From an uncultured Rubripirellula sp. (GTDB lineage: Bacteria; Planctomycetota; Planctomycetia; Pirellulales; Pirellulaceae), in contig CALIBL010000059.1 in NCBI GenBank assembly GCA_938045805.1, positions 1 through 64,000 on the forward strand: a stretch of DNA of 64,000 nucleotides, read 5' to 3'. Positions 1-8,630 of this stretch are shown in pieces. A program made the position numbers and the translations under genes. The stretch's first letter is position 1. Every line of letters starts with the position of its first letter. A model generated the notes under the pieces. It was not told the origin of the DNA and searched no databases. It worked only from the letters and a program-made list of their open reading frames with translations.

Positions 1-66
1 TGACTAACTGGTTCGTCCGATTTAAGTTCTCTGCAGTTGCATTGAGGCTTGGCCCTGATTGCACTC

Positions 67-140
67 GGGCGGTTAGCTCAGTTGGCTAGAGCACTACGTT
101 GACATCGTAGGGGTCGTTGGTTCAAGTCCAATACCGCCCA
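67..140 (+). tRNA. tRNA-Val (GAC)
   Basis: A full cloverleaf can be read. The acceptor arms GGGCGGT and ACCGCCC pair, the anticodon stem CTACG/CGTAG holds the loop TTGACAT with anticodon GAC, and the T arm contains GGTTCAAGTCC. The discriminator is A at position 140, followed by CC then T, so a complete CCA end is not encoded and must be added. It stands alone and is followed directly by a terminator hairpin. Confidence 0.95.
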
Positions 141-144
141 CCTC

Positions 145-180
145 AAAGGTTCTTGATCCGTTGGGTCGAGAACCTTTTTT
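145..180 (+). terminator. intrinsic terminator after tRNA-Val
   Basis: AGGTTCT (147-153) pairs with AGAACCT (169-175), and the right arm runs straight into a tract of T ending at 180. This is a classic rho-independent terminator placed five bases after the tRNA, so the tRNA is probably its own transcription unit. The A-run on the left arm means it could also stop transcription arriving on the minus strand from the isochorismatase-like gene. Confidence 0.85.
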
Positions 181-195
181 CGTGCCCGCGTCCCA

Positions 196-765
196 TCAGC
201 GGTTCAAGTTTTTGACCCATCCGCTAATGGTCCGAAAGCTTTCGTGACGCGAGCTGCCAAGCCATTCAAATAGGACGCTCTCGAGACTCAGCAACCGGAT
301 CCCACAGGCCGCCATTCGCTCGAGGCCCGTTTGGTGATCGAGAAGGTTTCTCGCAGACACTGCATCCACGACAATGTGAGGCTGTTTGCCTTCGGCCGCG
401 AGATCTAGGGCGGTTTGGAGGATGCAGATGTGTGTTTCGATGCCGACGATCAAAATCTGATCTCGACCTCCCTCGCCCCAACGATCGATCGAGCCGCGGC
501 ACACGGCAGCAGAGAAATCAAGCTTTTCTTCTGCCTCCGTATACTTCTCTCGAATCGGCTCCACTAGTTCACCGAGTCCCTGCGGATACTGAACCGTGGC
601 AGCACGCGGAACACTCAGTAAATCGCTCGCCTCGGTGAGCAGTCGTGACCGCTCAATGACCTGCTCGATGTTCATGATTGCTGGGCAAAGTTTCTCCTGC
701 AGGTCCACGAGCAGCAATGCACTGCGGTTGGGATCGAGTCGATACGGTGAGACCACGTGGGGCAT
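196..765 (-). CDS. isochorismatase-family cysteine hydrolase
   Basis: A 189-residue single-domain protein of the isochorismatase/nicotinamidase-like superfamily, which hydrolyses C-N or vinyl-ether bonds in small soluble substrates. The family triad is visible: Asp21 in LLLVDLQEKL, Lys81 before the LDFSA segment, and Cys114 in ETHICILQT. The length is typical for the small YcaC-like members. No signal peptide is present, so it should be cytoplasmic. It reads toward the tRNA-Val terminator and is about 100 bases from the FmdB-type gene, so the two may be cotranscribed. The true substrate cannot be read from the sequence; nicotinamidase is less likely because its metal-binding His residues are not obvious. 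Confidence 0.85.
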   Translation of the reverse strand: MPHVVSPYRLDPNRSALLLVDLQEKLCPAIMNIEQVIERSRLLTEASDLLSVPRAATVQYPQGLGELVEPIREKYTEAEEKLDFSAAVCRGSIDRWGEGGRDQILIVGIETHICILQTALDLAAEGKQPHIVVDAVSARNLLDHQTGLERMAACGIRLLSLESVLFEWLGSSRHESFRTISGWVKNLNR

Positions 766-865
766 GAATCTACTGCTTCACCAATCTGCTACTTCAACAA
801 TTGATTGAATCATCAGAGTACTTAGCTCTCGATCAACATGCGTATCGAGATTCAAGCGTTGTGAC

Positions 866-1153
866 TTACTTCGAGTCTTTGCTGCCGGAAGATTTTTTCT
901 TCGAGCCGGACTTGGATTTATCACTCGACTGAGACTTCGAGTCGGCCGCTGCTGCCTTCTTGTAGCCTTCGCTGCGATAATCGGTCTGATAAAAACCGCT
1001 ACCCTTAAAAACGATCGCAGCACCCGATCCAAAGAGTCGTTTGAGCTTTTTCTTTTTGCATTCAGGGCACTTGGTTAAGACTTCGTCGTTGATTCCCTGA
1101 AAGACTTCAAGTTGATGTCCGCATGCATCGCATTCGTAGTCGTACGTTGGCAT
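866..1153 (-). CDS. FmdB-family zinc ribbon protein
   Basis: A 95-residue protein opening with MPTYDYECDACGH, the hallmark of the FmdB/CxxC regulatory-protein family. Zinc ligands are Cys8, Cys11, Cys29 and Cys32 (two CxxC knuckles), followed by the family segment around LKRLFGSG and FKGSGFYQTDY. The C-terminal 30 residues are a Lys/Ser-rich tail without structure. FmdB was first linked to regulation of formamidase/amidase genes; in most bacteria the role is unknown. The tail and the small size suggest nucleic-acid or protein binding rather than catalysis. A neighbouring amide-type hydrolase gene downstream is suggestive but not proof of a link. Confidence 0.88.
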   Translation of the reverse strand: MPTYDYECDACGHQLEVFQGINDEVLTKCPECKKKKLKRLFGSGAAIVFKGSGFYQTDYRSEGYKKAAAADSKSQSSDKSKSGSKKKSSGSKDSK

Positions 1154-1348
1154 CTTGCAACTAAATGATCATGGTGAGGATGGGATGAAGGTAGGATTCG
1201 GCATTGGCGAAGCCGAGGCGAAACCACCGCAAGCTTCCGCGATTACCGAGCCTGCCATTGTAGCATCGTCACTCGGTATCCCTTCAAGCGGGTACTCCCA
1301 TTTATTGCCATACTTCCGACCGGCTTCCTCAGCCACCGATCGTCCCGT

Positions 1349-2350
1349 TTAGAGGTTACCGAGACCCGAGTTTGGATTAGATGCCTGTTGAGCTCCGGGG
1401 GCGGGGCCGGGCTGGAAATTGTTTTGCAGGATTTTCCAGTCTGCCGGCGGTTTCTCGGGAATGAAGTTCCCCAAGAAGCGTTGGAATCCGGCGCCGATGG
1501 CATTGCGTTTGGAATCCTGGAACTCGTAATGGTCCCACTTCGGAGCATTCTTTGCGTGAAAATTAGGCGCGTACATCAACAACGCTCGAGGCAAAAAAGT
1601 TTCCGCATCTAACGCGATCTGCACCAGCTTGTACTGAGCACGATCTTCTTGTCGTTTGGGCCAAGCTTCGATCAGCAACATTCCCTCCGCGGGTGCCTGA
1701 ACCTGACGAACCCAGTATCGCTGTTGAATTTGTTGTGCGTCCAAATTGAACACAAACGGTAGGGGACTATTGAAAATCTTTTGGCCACGCATGTCGGGTG
1801 GCAGCGTTTGGATGCGACACTCTTTGCGTCCGCGGTCAAACTCGATGAGCTGTTCGCCGTTACAAACCCAATGTTCACCAAACTGGCCCGGTTGTGGTTG
1901 CAGGACGGGTTGTTGGTTTGCATCGTAGCCGCTGAAGAAAACAAGGCGGTCCACTCGGAATAGACCTTTGTCGGGAGCGGCATACTTGATCACTCCGTCC
2001 GCGCGGGAAGCGAACTGGCCCTGGGGAGCGGCGAACATGTCGTAATGCCACCTCGTGAACGAGCACTCCAGCGTTTTCATGCTCTTGCTTTGCTGTTCCC
2101 AGTTTAGCAGTAGGGTCTGTAGTTGTGCCTGAGCGGCGGCGTTCAATGCGGGGAATGGTTGTGCTGCGACCGTTGCTCCTGCACCCTGCTTCGCCACACG
2201 CGCAACCGGCGTTTGTGTTTGACCGTTCTGAGTTGGGCGACCACTGGCCGGCTGGCTAATTGTCTGTTGCCCCAACGCAGTGGTCGATTCACCTGTCGGT
2301 GGGAAGCTGAGAAGCGTGACCAACGCGGAAATCGTTAGCAGTCGCATCAT
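1349..2350 (-). CDS. exported LolA-like (lipoprotein-carrier-fold) protein
   Basis: About 333 residues from the Met chosen here, which begins a good signal peptide (MMRLLTISALVTLLSF...). The reading frame extends upstream to 2506, but those 52 residues are basic, precede the signal peptide and overlap the gene before it, so I reject them. The mature part starts with a low-complexity Gln/Thr/Pro stretch, then a domain with a repeated beta pattern (for example GVIKYAAPDKGLFRVD and WVCNGEQLIEFDR) that resembles the LolA/LppX lipoprotein-carrier fold seen in many planctomycete exported proteins. It lies downstream of the GspE-like gene in the same direction, so it may be part of that transcript. 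Specific cargo is unknown. Confidence 0.6.
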   Translation of the reverse strand: MMRLLTISALVTLLSFPPTGESTTALGQQTISQPASGRPTQNGQTQTPVARVAKQGAGATVAAQPFPALNAAAQAQLQTLLLNWEQQSKSMKTLECSFTRWHYDMFAAPQGQFASRADGVIKYAAPDKGLFRVDRLVFFSGYDANQQPVLQPQPGQFGEHWVCNGEQLIEFDRGRKECRIQTLPPDMRGQKIFNSPLPFVFNLDAQQIQQRYWVRQVQAPAEGMLLIEAWPKRQEDRAQYKLVQIALDAETFLPRALLMYAPNFHAKNAPKWDHYEFQDSKRNAIGAGFQRFLGNFIPEKPPADWKILQNNFQPGPAPGAQQASNPNSGLGNL

Positions 2351-2492
2351 CCGTGACGCCTGTGTGGATTCGGAATGGATCGGTAACTGGGTGCCTCTTG
2401 CACCTATTTCTGACACAGATCCTACCGATCTGGCCCGACTCAGCGAAAGACGAATCGAGCGACCGCGATTCAACAGGGGTGAACCTGATTTG

Positions 2493-3827
2493 CTAGCGTT
2501 TTGCAAACACCTTTTTCAGCTCATCAAGGCTAGTCAGTCCACGAGCGACGGTGAGGACTGCTTCCGCCTGCATCCCCCGATGTCCTTCACTTTTTGCGAT
2601 TTGATTGAGCTGATTGAGGTCTTGGGTTTTGAGCAGAGCAGCTTTCAGTTTCTCGCCTGGAACCAAGAGTTCAAAGATCGCGATGCGACCGTGGTAACCG
2701 CGTCCCGCACAGGCTGCGCAAGGTTCAATTGGAGCGGGGCGACCATTTTCGTCCACCTGCTGCTCAATTGGCGGTGGAATGAAGGGCTTGTAGAGCATCG
2801 CGACTCGGCCTGCAGGGATTCCTAATTGGTTCAGTAGTTGGGGGGTGGGTTCGAAGCCCACTTTGCACTGATCGCATAGTCGACGCACCAAACGCTGACC
2901 GAGTATGGCACCGATGGTTGAGGCCATCTCCGCGGCGCTTCCTTTGTACTTTGCAAGAAAGGCGACGATTCCCTGCATGGCGGTTGGAGCCACCATCCGA
3001 GCATAGATCTGCTTTTCAGTCTTTTTGATCTGTTCGACCGATAGACGCATTGATTCGGCGTCCGGCATCTCCGGAAAGATTAGCACGTCCGGTTCTTTGA
3101 GGATCGCACTTTTCACCACGCTTGCTAGATCCTTCTCCGTGTCACCACCGTAATAGTTGGGATTGACGTTGATGATCTCTGGCTCGGGATGCTCTTGATG
3201 CTCGAAAGACTGAAAGTCTCGAACCAGTTTGTCCGCTGCTTCGAGGGCAATGTTCCAGGTTGTGGTCAGGCCTTCCGCTTTGGGAGCGGTGATCAGGACG
3301 ATGTTTCCGTGAGCATCGAGGGAGTCTTTTAATTGAGAGTACATCTTGTCTCGCATTCCAAGATCAGACAAGCGTTCAAAGGGCACTTTGTCCGGCTCGA
3401 TCTTTGCCATCACCTGTTCACCCGTTGGCGTACCGCGTGATTGCAGATTGAGCGTGAACTTGGCTTTGGCAACCTTCAGTCCAAGCTTGCCTGATTGCGT
3501 CGAACGTCGATCGGTCGCGTTCATGAGGCAGAGTTGTTTCATCGCGACCAGCATCGCATCGCCAAGTTCACGCTCCATGGGAGGCAGTTGTTCCCACGCA
3601 CCATCAACCTGATAGCGAATCGCACACGATGCTTTGGTGTAGTCAAGCAGCATGTGTGTGGCACGCGACTGAATCGCGTGCGCGAGTTGGCCACCGGCAA
3701 CCGAATAACCGACCGCTTGGCGAGTTTGAATCAGAAGTGACTGAGACTCCGATTGGTCTTTGATGCGAGGAACGAATTCAACTGGTTGAACGGTTTGCCA
3801 AAGTTGGATTTCTTGTTGCTCAGCCAT
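2493..3827 (-). CDS. GspE/PilB-family protein with degenerate ATPase motifs
   Basis: A 444-residue homologue of the type II secretion/type IV pilus assembly ATPases. The family architecture is visible: an N-terminal region like the GspE N2 domain (LDYTKASCAIRYQVDGAW, LCLMNATDRR), a RecA-like core, and a C-terminal Zn-knuckle with CDQC (about residue 316) and CAAC (about 369) followed by GRGYHGRIAIFELL. The nucleotide site is not intact: the Walker A position reads TAPKAEGLTTTW (no GxxGxGK), the Walker B/Asp segment reads EPDVLIFPEMPDAES, and the His-box GHLVxxTLH is replaced by TEKQIYARMVAP. It therefore probably cannot hydrolyse ATP. It lies 138 bases downstream of a normal PilT-type gene, likely in one operon, and could be a regulatory or structural partner. 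Confidence 0.8.
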   Translation of the reverse strand: MAEQQEIQLWQTVQPVEFVPRIKDQSESQSLLIQTRQAVGYSVAGGQLAHAIQSRATHMLLDYTKASCAIRYQVDGAWEQLPPMERELGDAMLVAMKQLCLMNATDRRSTQSGKLGLKVAKAKFTLNLQSRGTPTGEQVMAKIEPDKVPFERLSDLGMRDKMYSQLKDSLDAHGNIVLITAPKAEGLTTTWNIALEAADKLVRDFQSFEHQEHPEPEIINVNPNYYGGDTEKDLASVVKSAILKEPDVLIFPEMPDAESMRLSVEQIKKTEKQIYARMVAPTAMQGIVAFLAKYKGSAAEMASTIGAILGQRLVRRLCDQCKVGFEPTPQLLNQLGIPAGRVAMLYKPFIPPPIEQQVDENGRPAPIEPCAACAGRGYHGRIAIFELLVPGEKLKAALLKTQDLNQLNQIAKSEGHRGMQAEAVLTVARGLTSLDELKKVFAKR

Positions 3828-3965
3828 CAGATGGCGGTCTCTTCTGTAAGGTTGTGAATGGTGGCGGATGTGGAATTTAGTCCTAGCATCGTAGCGTTCG
3901 ATGCCGCTTGGCTCAATGATTCCGCATTTTTGAAAGGGATACGAATGATAAAGATTGCAAAAGCG

Positions 3966-5174
3966 TTAAAGAATACCGGGGGCTTTCACATCAATGCCTT
4001 TAAGTGCCATCTTTAGGGCATCTTTGTTCGGTGCTACCGCAAAGGCAGTGGGGCGATCAATCAGTTCGTCATCAATCAGACCTTTGAGACTCATGGTGAA
4101 GTCCTGCATACCATCCTCAGCACCGATTCGAATCGCATCGGGCAGTTTCTGGTCTTGGCCCTCGAGTACCAGTTTACGAATCATGGGGCTAAAGGTCATC
4201 ACTTCGCAGGTTGGAACACGCGGTACATTCGGCCGGATGCTCTTGAGCAGTTTTTGAGCCACGATACCTTTCATGTTGAACGCAATCGCCGAGCGAATCG
4301 CATTGTGCATTTCTTCAGGGAACAAGTCCAAGATACGACCGATGGTTGTCGACGCACTCGATGCGTGAATCGTTCCGAAAACCAAGTGGCCCGTCTCCGC
4401 CGCGTGAATCGCTGTCATGAAGGTTTCTTCGTCACGCAACTCACCCACGAGAATGATGTCGGGGTCTTCACGCACCGCATGCTTCATCCCGATCTCGAAG
4501 TCTTTTACGTCTTGTCCTACTTCCCGCTGATTAATGAGGGACTTGTCTTCGGTGAAGATGAACTCGATTGGGTCTTCAAGAGTCAGGATGTGTTTGCGGT
4601 AGATGCTGTTGATGTAGTTAAGCATCGAACCGATGGTGGTACTTTTTCCCGACCCGGTCACACCAGCAAGCAGGATCATTCCTTGGTCATAGTGGCATAA
4701 TTGTTCGATGGATTCAGGCAGGTACAGGCCTCGGAAATCTGGGATGAAGTTATTGATTCGTCGAGCGACCAAGCCGATGTTGCCGAGTGCCTTGAGCATG
4801 TTGACTCGGAATCGCCAACGAACCCCATCAACGTGAATGGTGTGCGAGAAGTCAGCACCGCCTTCTTCCTCGAAGATGTTCAGGTTTCTCTCGTCCATCA
4901 TCGGTAGCAGTAAGTCCACCATTTCTTCTGCTTCAATCGGTGGCCGATTCAGTGGCTTGAGGGTACCGGCCACACGCACCATTGGTGGCTGCCCCACTTT
5001 CATGTGAAGGTCGGAACCTTCCAGTTTCACTAACGCCTTGAAAATTTTGTCGACCTCAAGTTCCGCCTTGTCCTGAAGCAGACTCTCGCGAAGCCTCGCT
5101 GCGACCGCTTCAGCGGTGGTTGACATGCTGGGATGGGAAGGTGCAGGCTTTCCGGATTTCGACGACATATTCAA
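3966..5174 (-). CDS. pilT: PilT-type type IV pilus retraction ATPase
   Basis: A 402-residue hexameric motor ATPase of the PilT/GspE superfamily. Motifs are intact: Walker A GVTGSGKSTT near residue 170, the Asp box LEDPIEF, Walker B REDPDIILVGELRDEET near 235, and the His box GHLVFGTIHASSAS near 263. The N-terminal domain contains GSDLHMKVGQPPMVRVAGTL, the PilT signature distinguishing it from PilB. It retracts pili from the cytoplasmic face of the inner membrane. PilT is usually about 345 residues; here there is a 40-residue N-terminal extension and a longer C terminus. No pilin, PilQ or PilC gene is nearby, but a motif-less GspE homologue follows in the same direction. Confidence 0.9.
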   Translation of the reverse strand: MNMSSKSGKPAPSHPSMSTTAEAVAARLRESLLQDKAELEVDKIFKALVKLEGSDLHMKVGQPPMVRVAGTLKPLNRPPIEAEEMVDLLLPMMDERNLNIFEEEGGADFSHTIHVDGVRWRFRVNMLKALGNIGLVARRINNFIPDFRGLYLPESIEQLCHYDQGMILLAGVTGSGKSTTIGSMLNYINSIYRKHILTLEDPIEFIFTEDKSLINQREVGQDVKDFEIGMKHAVREDPDIILVGELRDEETFMTAIHAAETGHLVFGTIHASSASTTIGRILDLFPEEMHNAIRSAIAFNMKGIVAQKLLKSIRPNVPRVPTCEVMTFSPMIRKLVLEGQDQKLPDAIRIGAEDGMQDFTMSLKGLIDDELIDRPTAFAVAPNKDALKMALKGIDVKAPGIL

Positions 5175-5470
5175 GCGTTCTCACTGTGTAGTGTTCCAGT
5201 CCGCGGTCCGCGACTGAATCTCTTCTCAACGGATACTCCCCAAGCACCCCAAACGCACGGTTTCGTTGGATTGCTTTCAAGCGAGCGAAGCAACAGTTTA
5301 ATCCATTGGCTCGCTGTGTTTGCAAGCAATTCCTCAGATGTCTCGGGCGATCTTCTCTCAGGCTCGTTTGACCTCTACGTTTATCGCTCGAGTCACGGAC
5401 CTGTCGGGACGCTTTTTCAATTTTTTTCAGTAATTCGCAGCCATTTGATGACTGCTGACGCCAATCGGCT

Positions 5471-6613
5471 CTAGTCAAAGTTTTTTTCGTGAAAAGGCAT
5501 CGCGATCTGATCGCCCGTGACTTCGCCGGAGAGCAGTTGAGAGAAGAAGTGACGACCACAGAGGTGCCGATCGTAAAACGTGATTACGGACTGTCGCATC
5601 TGATCCAGTTCGACTGGGGCCATGGACAGGATTCGTCGGATTGCTCTAACGATCCCCTCTTCACCAGAGAAGCGAATCGCATTCATGCCATCGGTGAGTT
5701 CCGGATAGACGCGGTCACCGTATTCAAGGATCGGGATCGTGCCAACCGACATCGCCTCGGTTAAGTGATGGCACATCGGTTGCCGACCCCCTGGGCCACA
5801 CAAAAAGAAATGCGAATTGGCGAGCTTCGGTAGCCACAGCTTTGAATCGATTGGAAAATACCTGCTGTCAAGTAACTGAATCGTTTGCGGAGGTTCTTGG
5901 TGACTCCTTCCTGACCGATCCTCTTCGCCATTCTGGATCTCGGCCTGCCTGTCAGGTTGCTCAAGCACCTTTTGTGGGAAATGCTTTCGCACCGCATCGA
6001 GGAGCTCAAGTCGGCTGAGAATCTTGAACTCCCTGCTCATCCACGGTGTGCCGTACTTAGGTTTTTGGCATCCAGCAAAGAGGATCAGGTTTTCGCGTGC
6101 CTTGTTCTCGCGGAGGTGTTGGCGTTGCTGATGATCAAGATGCTCGAGTGTCCAGGGATGCATTGGGTATGGCATGACCGGAGGTTGAGTTGGGATTTCT
6201 CTTCCGATTCTCATTCGCATGTATCGGATCCCTCTGGCACTGAAATTCTCACTCTCGCTTGGGGTAATCTGGTAGTCACCCAAGACAAGTGCCTTCTCAG
6301 GGATCAGATCGCTCGGCCGTAGATAGCCGGAATGAGATAACTCAAGCATCCCGCGACCGAACGTCTTGTGCACAATGCCGCTGAGCAGGAAATGGCGACA
6401 GCGAAGAAGCGTTTGCACACGATTCTCCGCTGCATAATGCGCAATCGCGTGCAGATGTCTACCACCATCGAACATCAAGTTTGTGGTGCGAAGATCTAAG
6501 ACAAGCGGGGGAGAGTCGAAAGCGGCGTATTGCACCGCTTTTTTCCTCGAGATGAGTCGACTCGCTCTGACTCCAGCTACTGGGTAACGGATGAGGAGTT
6601 TCAGAGTAATCAA
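5471..6613 (-). CDS. putative glycosyltransferase (GT-B/exostosin-like C-terminal domain)
   Basis: A 380-residue protein without signal peptide. The C-terminal third contains FFLCGPGGRQPMCHHLTEAM then SVGTIPILEYGDRVYPEL, a pattern typical of nucleotide-sugar binding regions of exostosin-like and other GT-B transferases (FCL.PxG...R.xEA...G.IPVI). The N-terminal half includes a stretch PPLVLDLRTTNLMFDGGRHLHAI that may form the acceptor domain. Sugar donor and acceptor cannot be inferred. It is 40 bases downstream of rplK, where rplA would stand in most bacteria, in the same direction, but it has no evident relation to the ribosomal genes. Confidence in a glycosyltransferase role is moderate, since only the C-terminal motif supports it. 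Confidence 0.6.
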   Translation of the reverse strand: MITLKLLIRYPVAGVRASRLISRKKAVQYAAFDSPPLVLDLRTTNLMFDGGRHLHAIAHYAAENRVQTLLRCRHFLLSGIVHKTFGRGMLELSHSGYLRPSDLIPEKALVLGDYQITPSESENFSARGIRYMRMRIGREIPTQPPVMPYPMHPWTLEHLDHQQRQHLRENKARENLILFAGCQKPKYGTPWMSREFKILSRLELLDAVRKHFPQKVLEQPDRQAEIQNGEEDRSGRSHQEPPQTIQLLDSRYFPIDSKLWLPKLANSHFFLCGPGGRQPMCHHLTEAMSVGTIPILEYGDRVYPELTDGMNAIRFSGEEGIVRAIRRILSMAPVELDQMRQSVITFYDRHLCGRHFFSQLLSGEVTGDQIAMPFHEKNFD

Positions 6614-6653
6614 AACGACTCTCTTCGGCTAAATCCGCCGGATTGGAGCGGGA

Positions 6654-7079
6654 TTAGCCTTCGACGTTCAATCCCATGCTGCGGGCGGTACCCTCGATCA
6701 TGCGTACCGCGTGATCGATATTTCGGGCGTTCAGGTCTGCCATCTTCTTTTCAGCGATCTCTTTGCACTGATCAAGAGTCACGGTTCCGACCTTAGTTTT
6801 ATTGGGAACACCACTACCTTTGGCGATACCGGCAGCATCTTTCAGCATCGATGCAGCAGGTGGGCTCTTGGTGATGAAGTCGAAGCTGCGGTCGTTGTAA
6901 ACCGTGACGATGACGGGAATTGGTGTGCCGTTGTATTCTTTGGTACGGTCGTTGAATGCAGTGACAAACTGACCGAGGTTCACGCCGTACTTACCGAGCG
7001 AAGTACCAACCGGTGGTGCAGGTGTCGCTTGGCCACCAGGGATCTGAAACTTTGCGATACCGGAAACTTGCTTAGCCAT
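6654..7079 (-). CDS. rplK: 50S ribosomal protein L11
   Basis: A 141-residue protein, the standard L11 length. The N-terminal domain has the conserved Pro-rich segment [20 protein letters not shown] and the C-terminal RNA-binding domain ends in [16 protein letters not shown]11 binds the GTPase-associated region of 23S rRNA and supports factor binding and the stringent response. It follows nusG by 162 bases as in most bacteria, but rplA, rplJ, rplL and rpoBC do not follow: the next gene is a glycosyltransferase-like gene. Autoregulation by L1, usual for rplKA, is therefore not expected here in its common form. Confidence 0.97.
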   Translation of the reverse strand: MAKQVSGIAKFQIPGGQATPAPPVGTSLGKYGVNLGQFVTAFNDRTKEYNGTPIPVIVTVYNDRSFDFITKSPPAASMLKDAAGIAKGSGVPNKTKVGTVTLDQCKEIAEKKMADLNARNIDHAVRMIEGTARSMGLNVEG

Positions 7080-7241
7080 AGTTAAAACTTAAAAACGCTG
7101 TTCTGTGGTGAAAGTAGTAGGTGACCCTTCGGAAGTCTCACACGCGTTACCGCTGATGTCTTTATCCGAACGGGGTTGAACCGATTCTTTTGGCTCTCAG
7201 AGAGTCGCATCATAAGAAGGAATCTGAAAGCTGCAAGTCGA

Positions 7242-8000
7242 TTAAAGCGGTTCGACTTGCCAGTGATCGAGTTCCATCGGAACACTACGTCCGAAAATAT
7301 TGATGATGACCGTCACGCGACCGTTCGCTTCATCAACGGCATCAACATCGCCTTCCTGATTCTCGAAATTGCCTTCCTTGACCCGTACTCGGTCGCCAAC
7401 CTTGAACGGGATACCAATCTTGATTTGTGGTTCATCATCTTCATCCTCGATGGGACGATTGATGAAACGCTCAATGTCTTCTGGCTCCATCGGCATCGGC
7501 TTACCTGCCGAGCCGGTGAAGTCACTGATTCCACCGGTCTCTCGAACGAGGAACCAAGTGTCATCATTGATCAACATGTTGACCATGATGTAGCCGGGAA
7601 GCAGTTTTCGCTTGCTTACGCGGCGTTTGCCATCACGAGTGAAGGTTGCGACGTCTTCGGTTGGGACAACGATTTCACCGAAGAACTCGCCCATACCTTC
7701 CATTCTGACCCGCTTCCGCAACGCATCAGCAATCGAATCTTCTCGGTTGAAGGCAACCTTCAGGATGTACCAATCCATCTTGGCTTCGTCATCGACCACC
7801 GCGGCGGGAGTTGCGTTTGGGTCAACTGGAGCCGCTGGCGGCAATTCCGGTGCGGAACTCGACTCGTCAGCTTCCGAAGCTGCAGCCTCGACAACCTCTT
7901 GAGATTCCAAGTCGGAAGCCTCCGTTTCCCCTGCGGGATCGGAATCTTGTGTTAGTTCGGCGTCGTTTGGGTCGGCTTGATTCACTGGCTTGAGGCCCAA
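7242..8000 (-). CDS. nusG: transcription termination/antitermination protein NusG with acidic N-terminal extension
   Basis: The NusG core starts at about residue 74 (MDWYILKVAFNRED), with the NGN domain motifs GEIVVPTEDV and LLPGYIMVNM, the DTWFLVRETGGISDF segment, and a C-terminal KOW domain (FKVGDRVRVKEGNFENQEG). It binds RNA polymerase and couples it to Rho or ribosomes. The first 73 residues are acidic and Ala/Ser/Pro-rich and appear unstructured. The core Met could itself be the start, but the frame upstream has uninterrupted coding-like composition and begins only 49 bases after secE, so I keep the long form. Total 252 residues against about 180 in common NusG. Confidence 0.95.
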   Translation of the reverse strand: MGLKPVNQADPNDAELTQDSDPAGETEASDLESQEVVEAAASEADESSSAPELPPAAPVDPNATPAAVVDDEAKMDWYILKVAFNREDSIADALRKRVRMEGMGEFFGEIVVPTEDVATFTRDGKRRVSKRKLLPGYIMVNMLINDDTWFLVRETGGISDFTGSAGKPMPMEPEDIERFINRPIEDEDDEPQIKIGIPFKVGDRVRVKEGNFENQEGDVDAVDEANGRVTVIINIFGRSVPMELDHWQVEPL

Positions 8001-8049
8001 TAGGGTCGGGCGTTTTTAGGAAAGTTTTAAAAGGATCGGTGCAGCTTCG

Positions 8050-8499
8050 CTACATTGTGACCCCAATTACACTGAAAACCTGCTGCCAAATGATATCAAA
8101 CAGGAACAGTGAAATGGCGAGAAAAAAGATGGTGAAGATGACAACAAATGCAGCTCGGACCAGCTCATCCTTGCTGGGCCAAGTGACTTTGTTCATTTCC
8201 GCTTCGACAGCGATCAAAAAGTCGGCAAATCGCGGCCAATTGACAAGTCGAAAGCCTGTCCACACTCCAGCCGCTAGAAGTACCCCCGCGGTAATCGAAG
8301 CGGTGCTTGATCCCGAATCTCCACCACGCATGAAGGAGTACAAGGCCCAGCATGCAAGACCAACAATGATCCAAATCGCCAGGCAAGTTAGCTGCCTCAC
8401 AATTCGGCCTTGGTTCGGCTTGTAGACTCCGGCACTCACTAGCTCGCGGCTCAGTGGGGAGTTATTCGTTCCTGCAATCTCTCGGGACACCCGTTGCAC
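8050..8499 (-). CDS. secE: preprotein translocase subunit SecE
   Basis: A 149-residue inner-membrane protein. Two N-terminal hydrophobic helices (LTCLAIWIIVGLACWALYSF and ASITAGVLLAAGVWTGF) precede the universally conserved amphipathic segment FLIAVEAEMNKVTWPSKDEL and a final membrane helix (FVVIFTIFFLAISLFLFDII). It clamps SecY in the SecYEG channel. The three-helix form resembles the E. coli protein rather than the one-helix version of many bacteria. It is placed between tRNA-Trp and nusG in the standard order. Confidence 0.95.
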   Translation of the reverse strand: MQRVSREIAGTNNSPLSRELVSAGVYKPNQGRIVRQLTCLAIWIIVGLACWALYSFMRGGDSGSSTASITAGVLLAAGVWTGFRLVNWPRFADFLIAVEAEMNKVTWPSKDELVRAAFVVIFTIFFLAISLFLFDIIWQQVFSVIGVTM

Positions 8500-8630
8500 T
8501 CCAACAAGAGTTATTCAATGCACCCTGCATTCTTCCTTGAATCAGGCATTCGTATGATCTGAACCGCGACAGTGTTATTCCCAGCGTATTTCACTTTGCC
8601 GAGTTGTTATTGTCTCGTTTCCTGCATCAG

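Noticed and set aside
2280-2825. 181-codon plus-strand frame across the 3' end of the GspE-like gene
   Set aside because: It overlaps two minus-strand genes with clear features and shows no domain of its own.
7176-7955. 259-codon plus-strand frame opposite nusG
   Set aside because: It is the antisense of nusG; the nusG product is unmistakable and the antisense frame has no family features.
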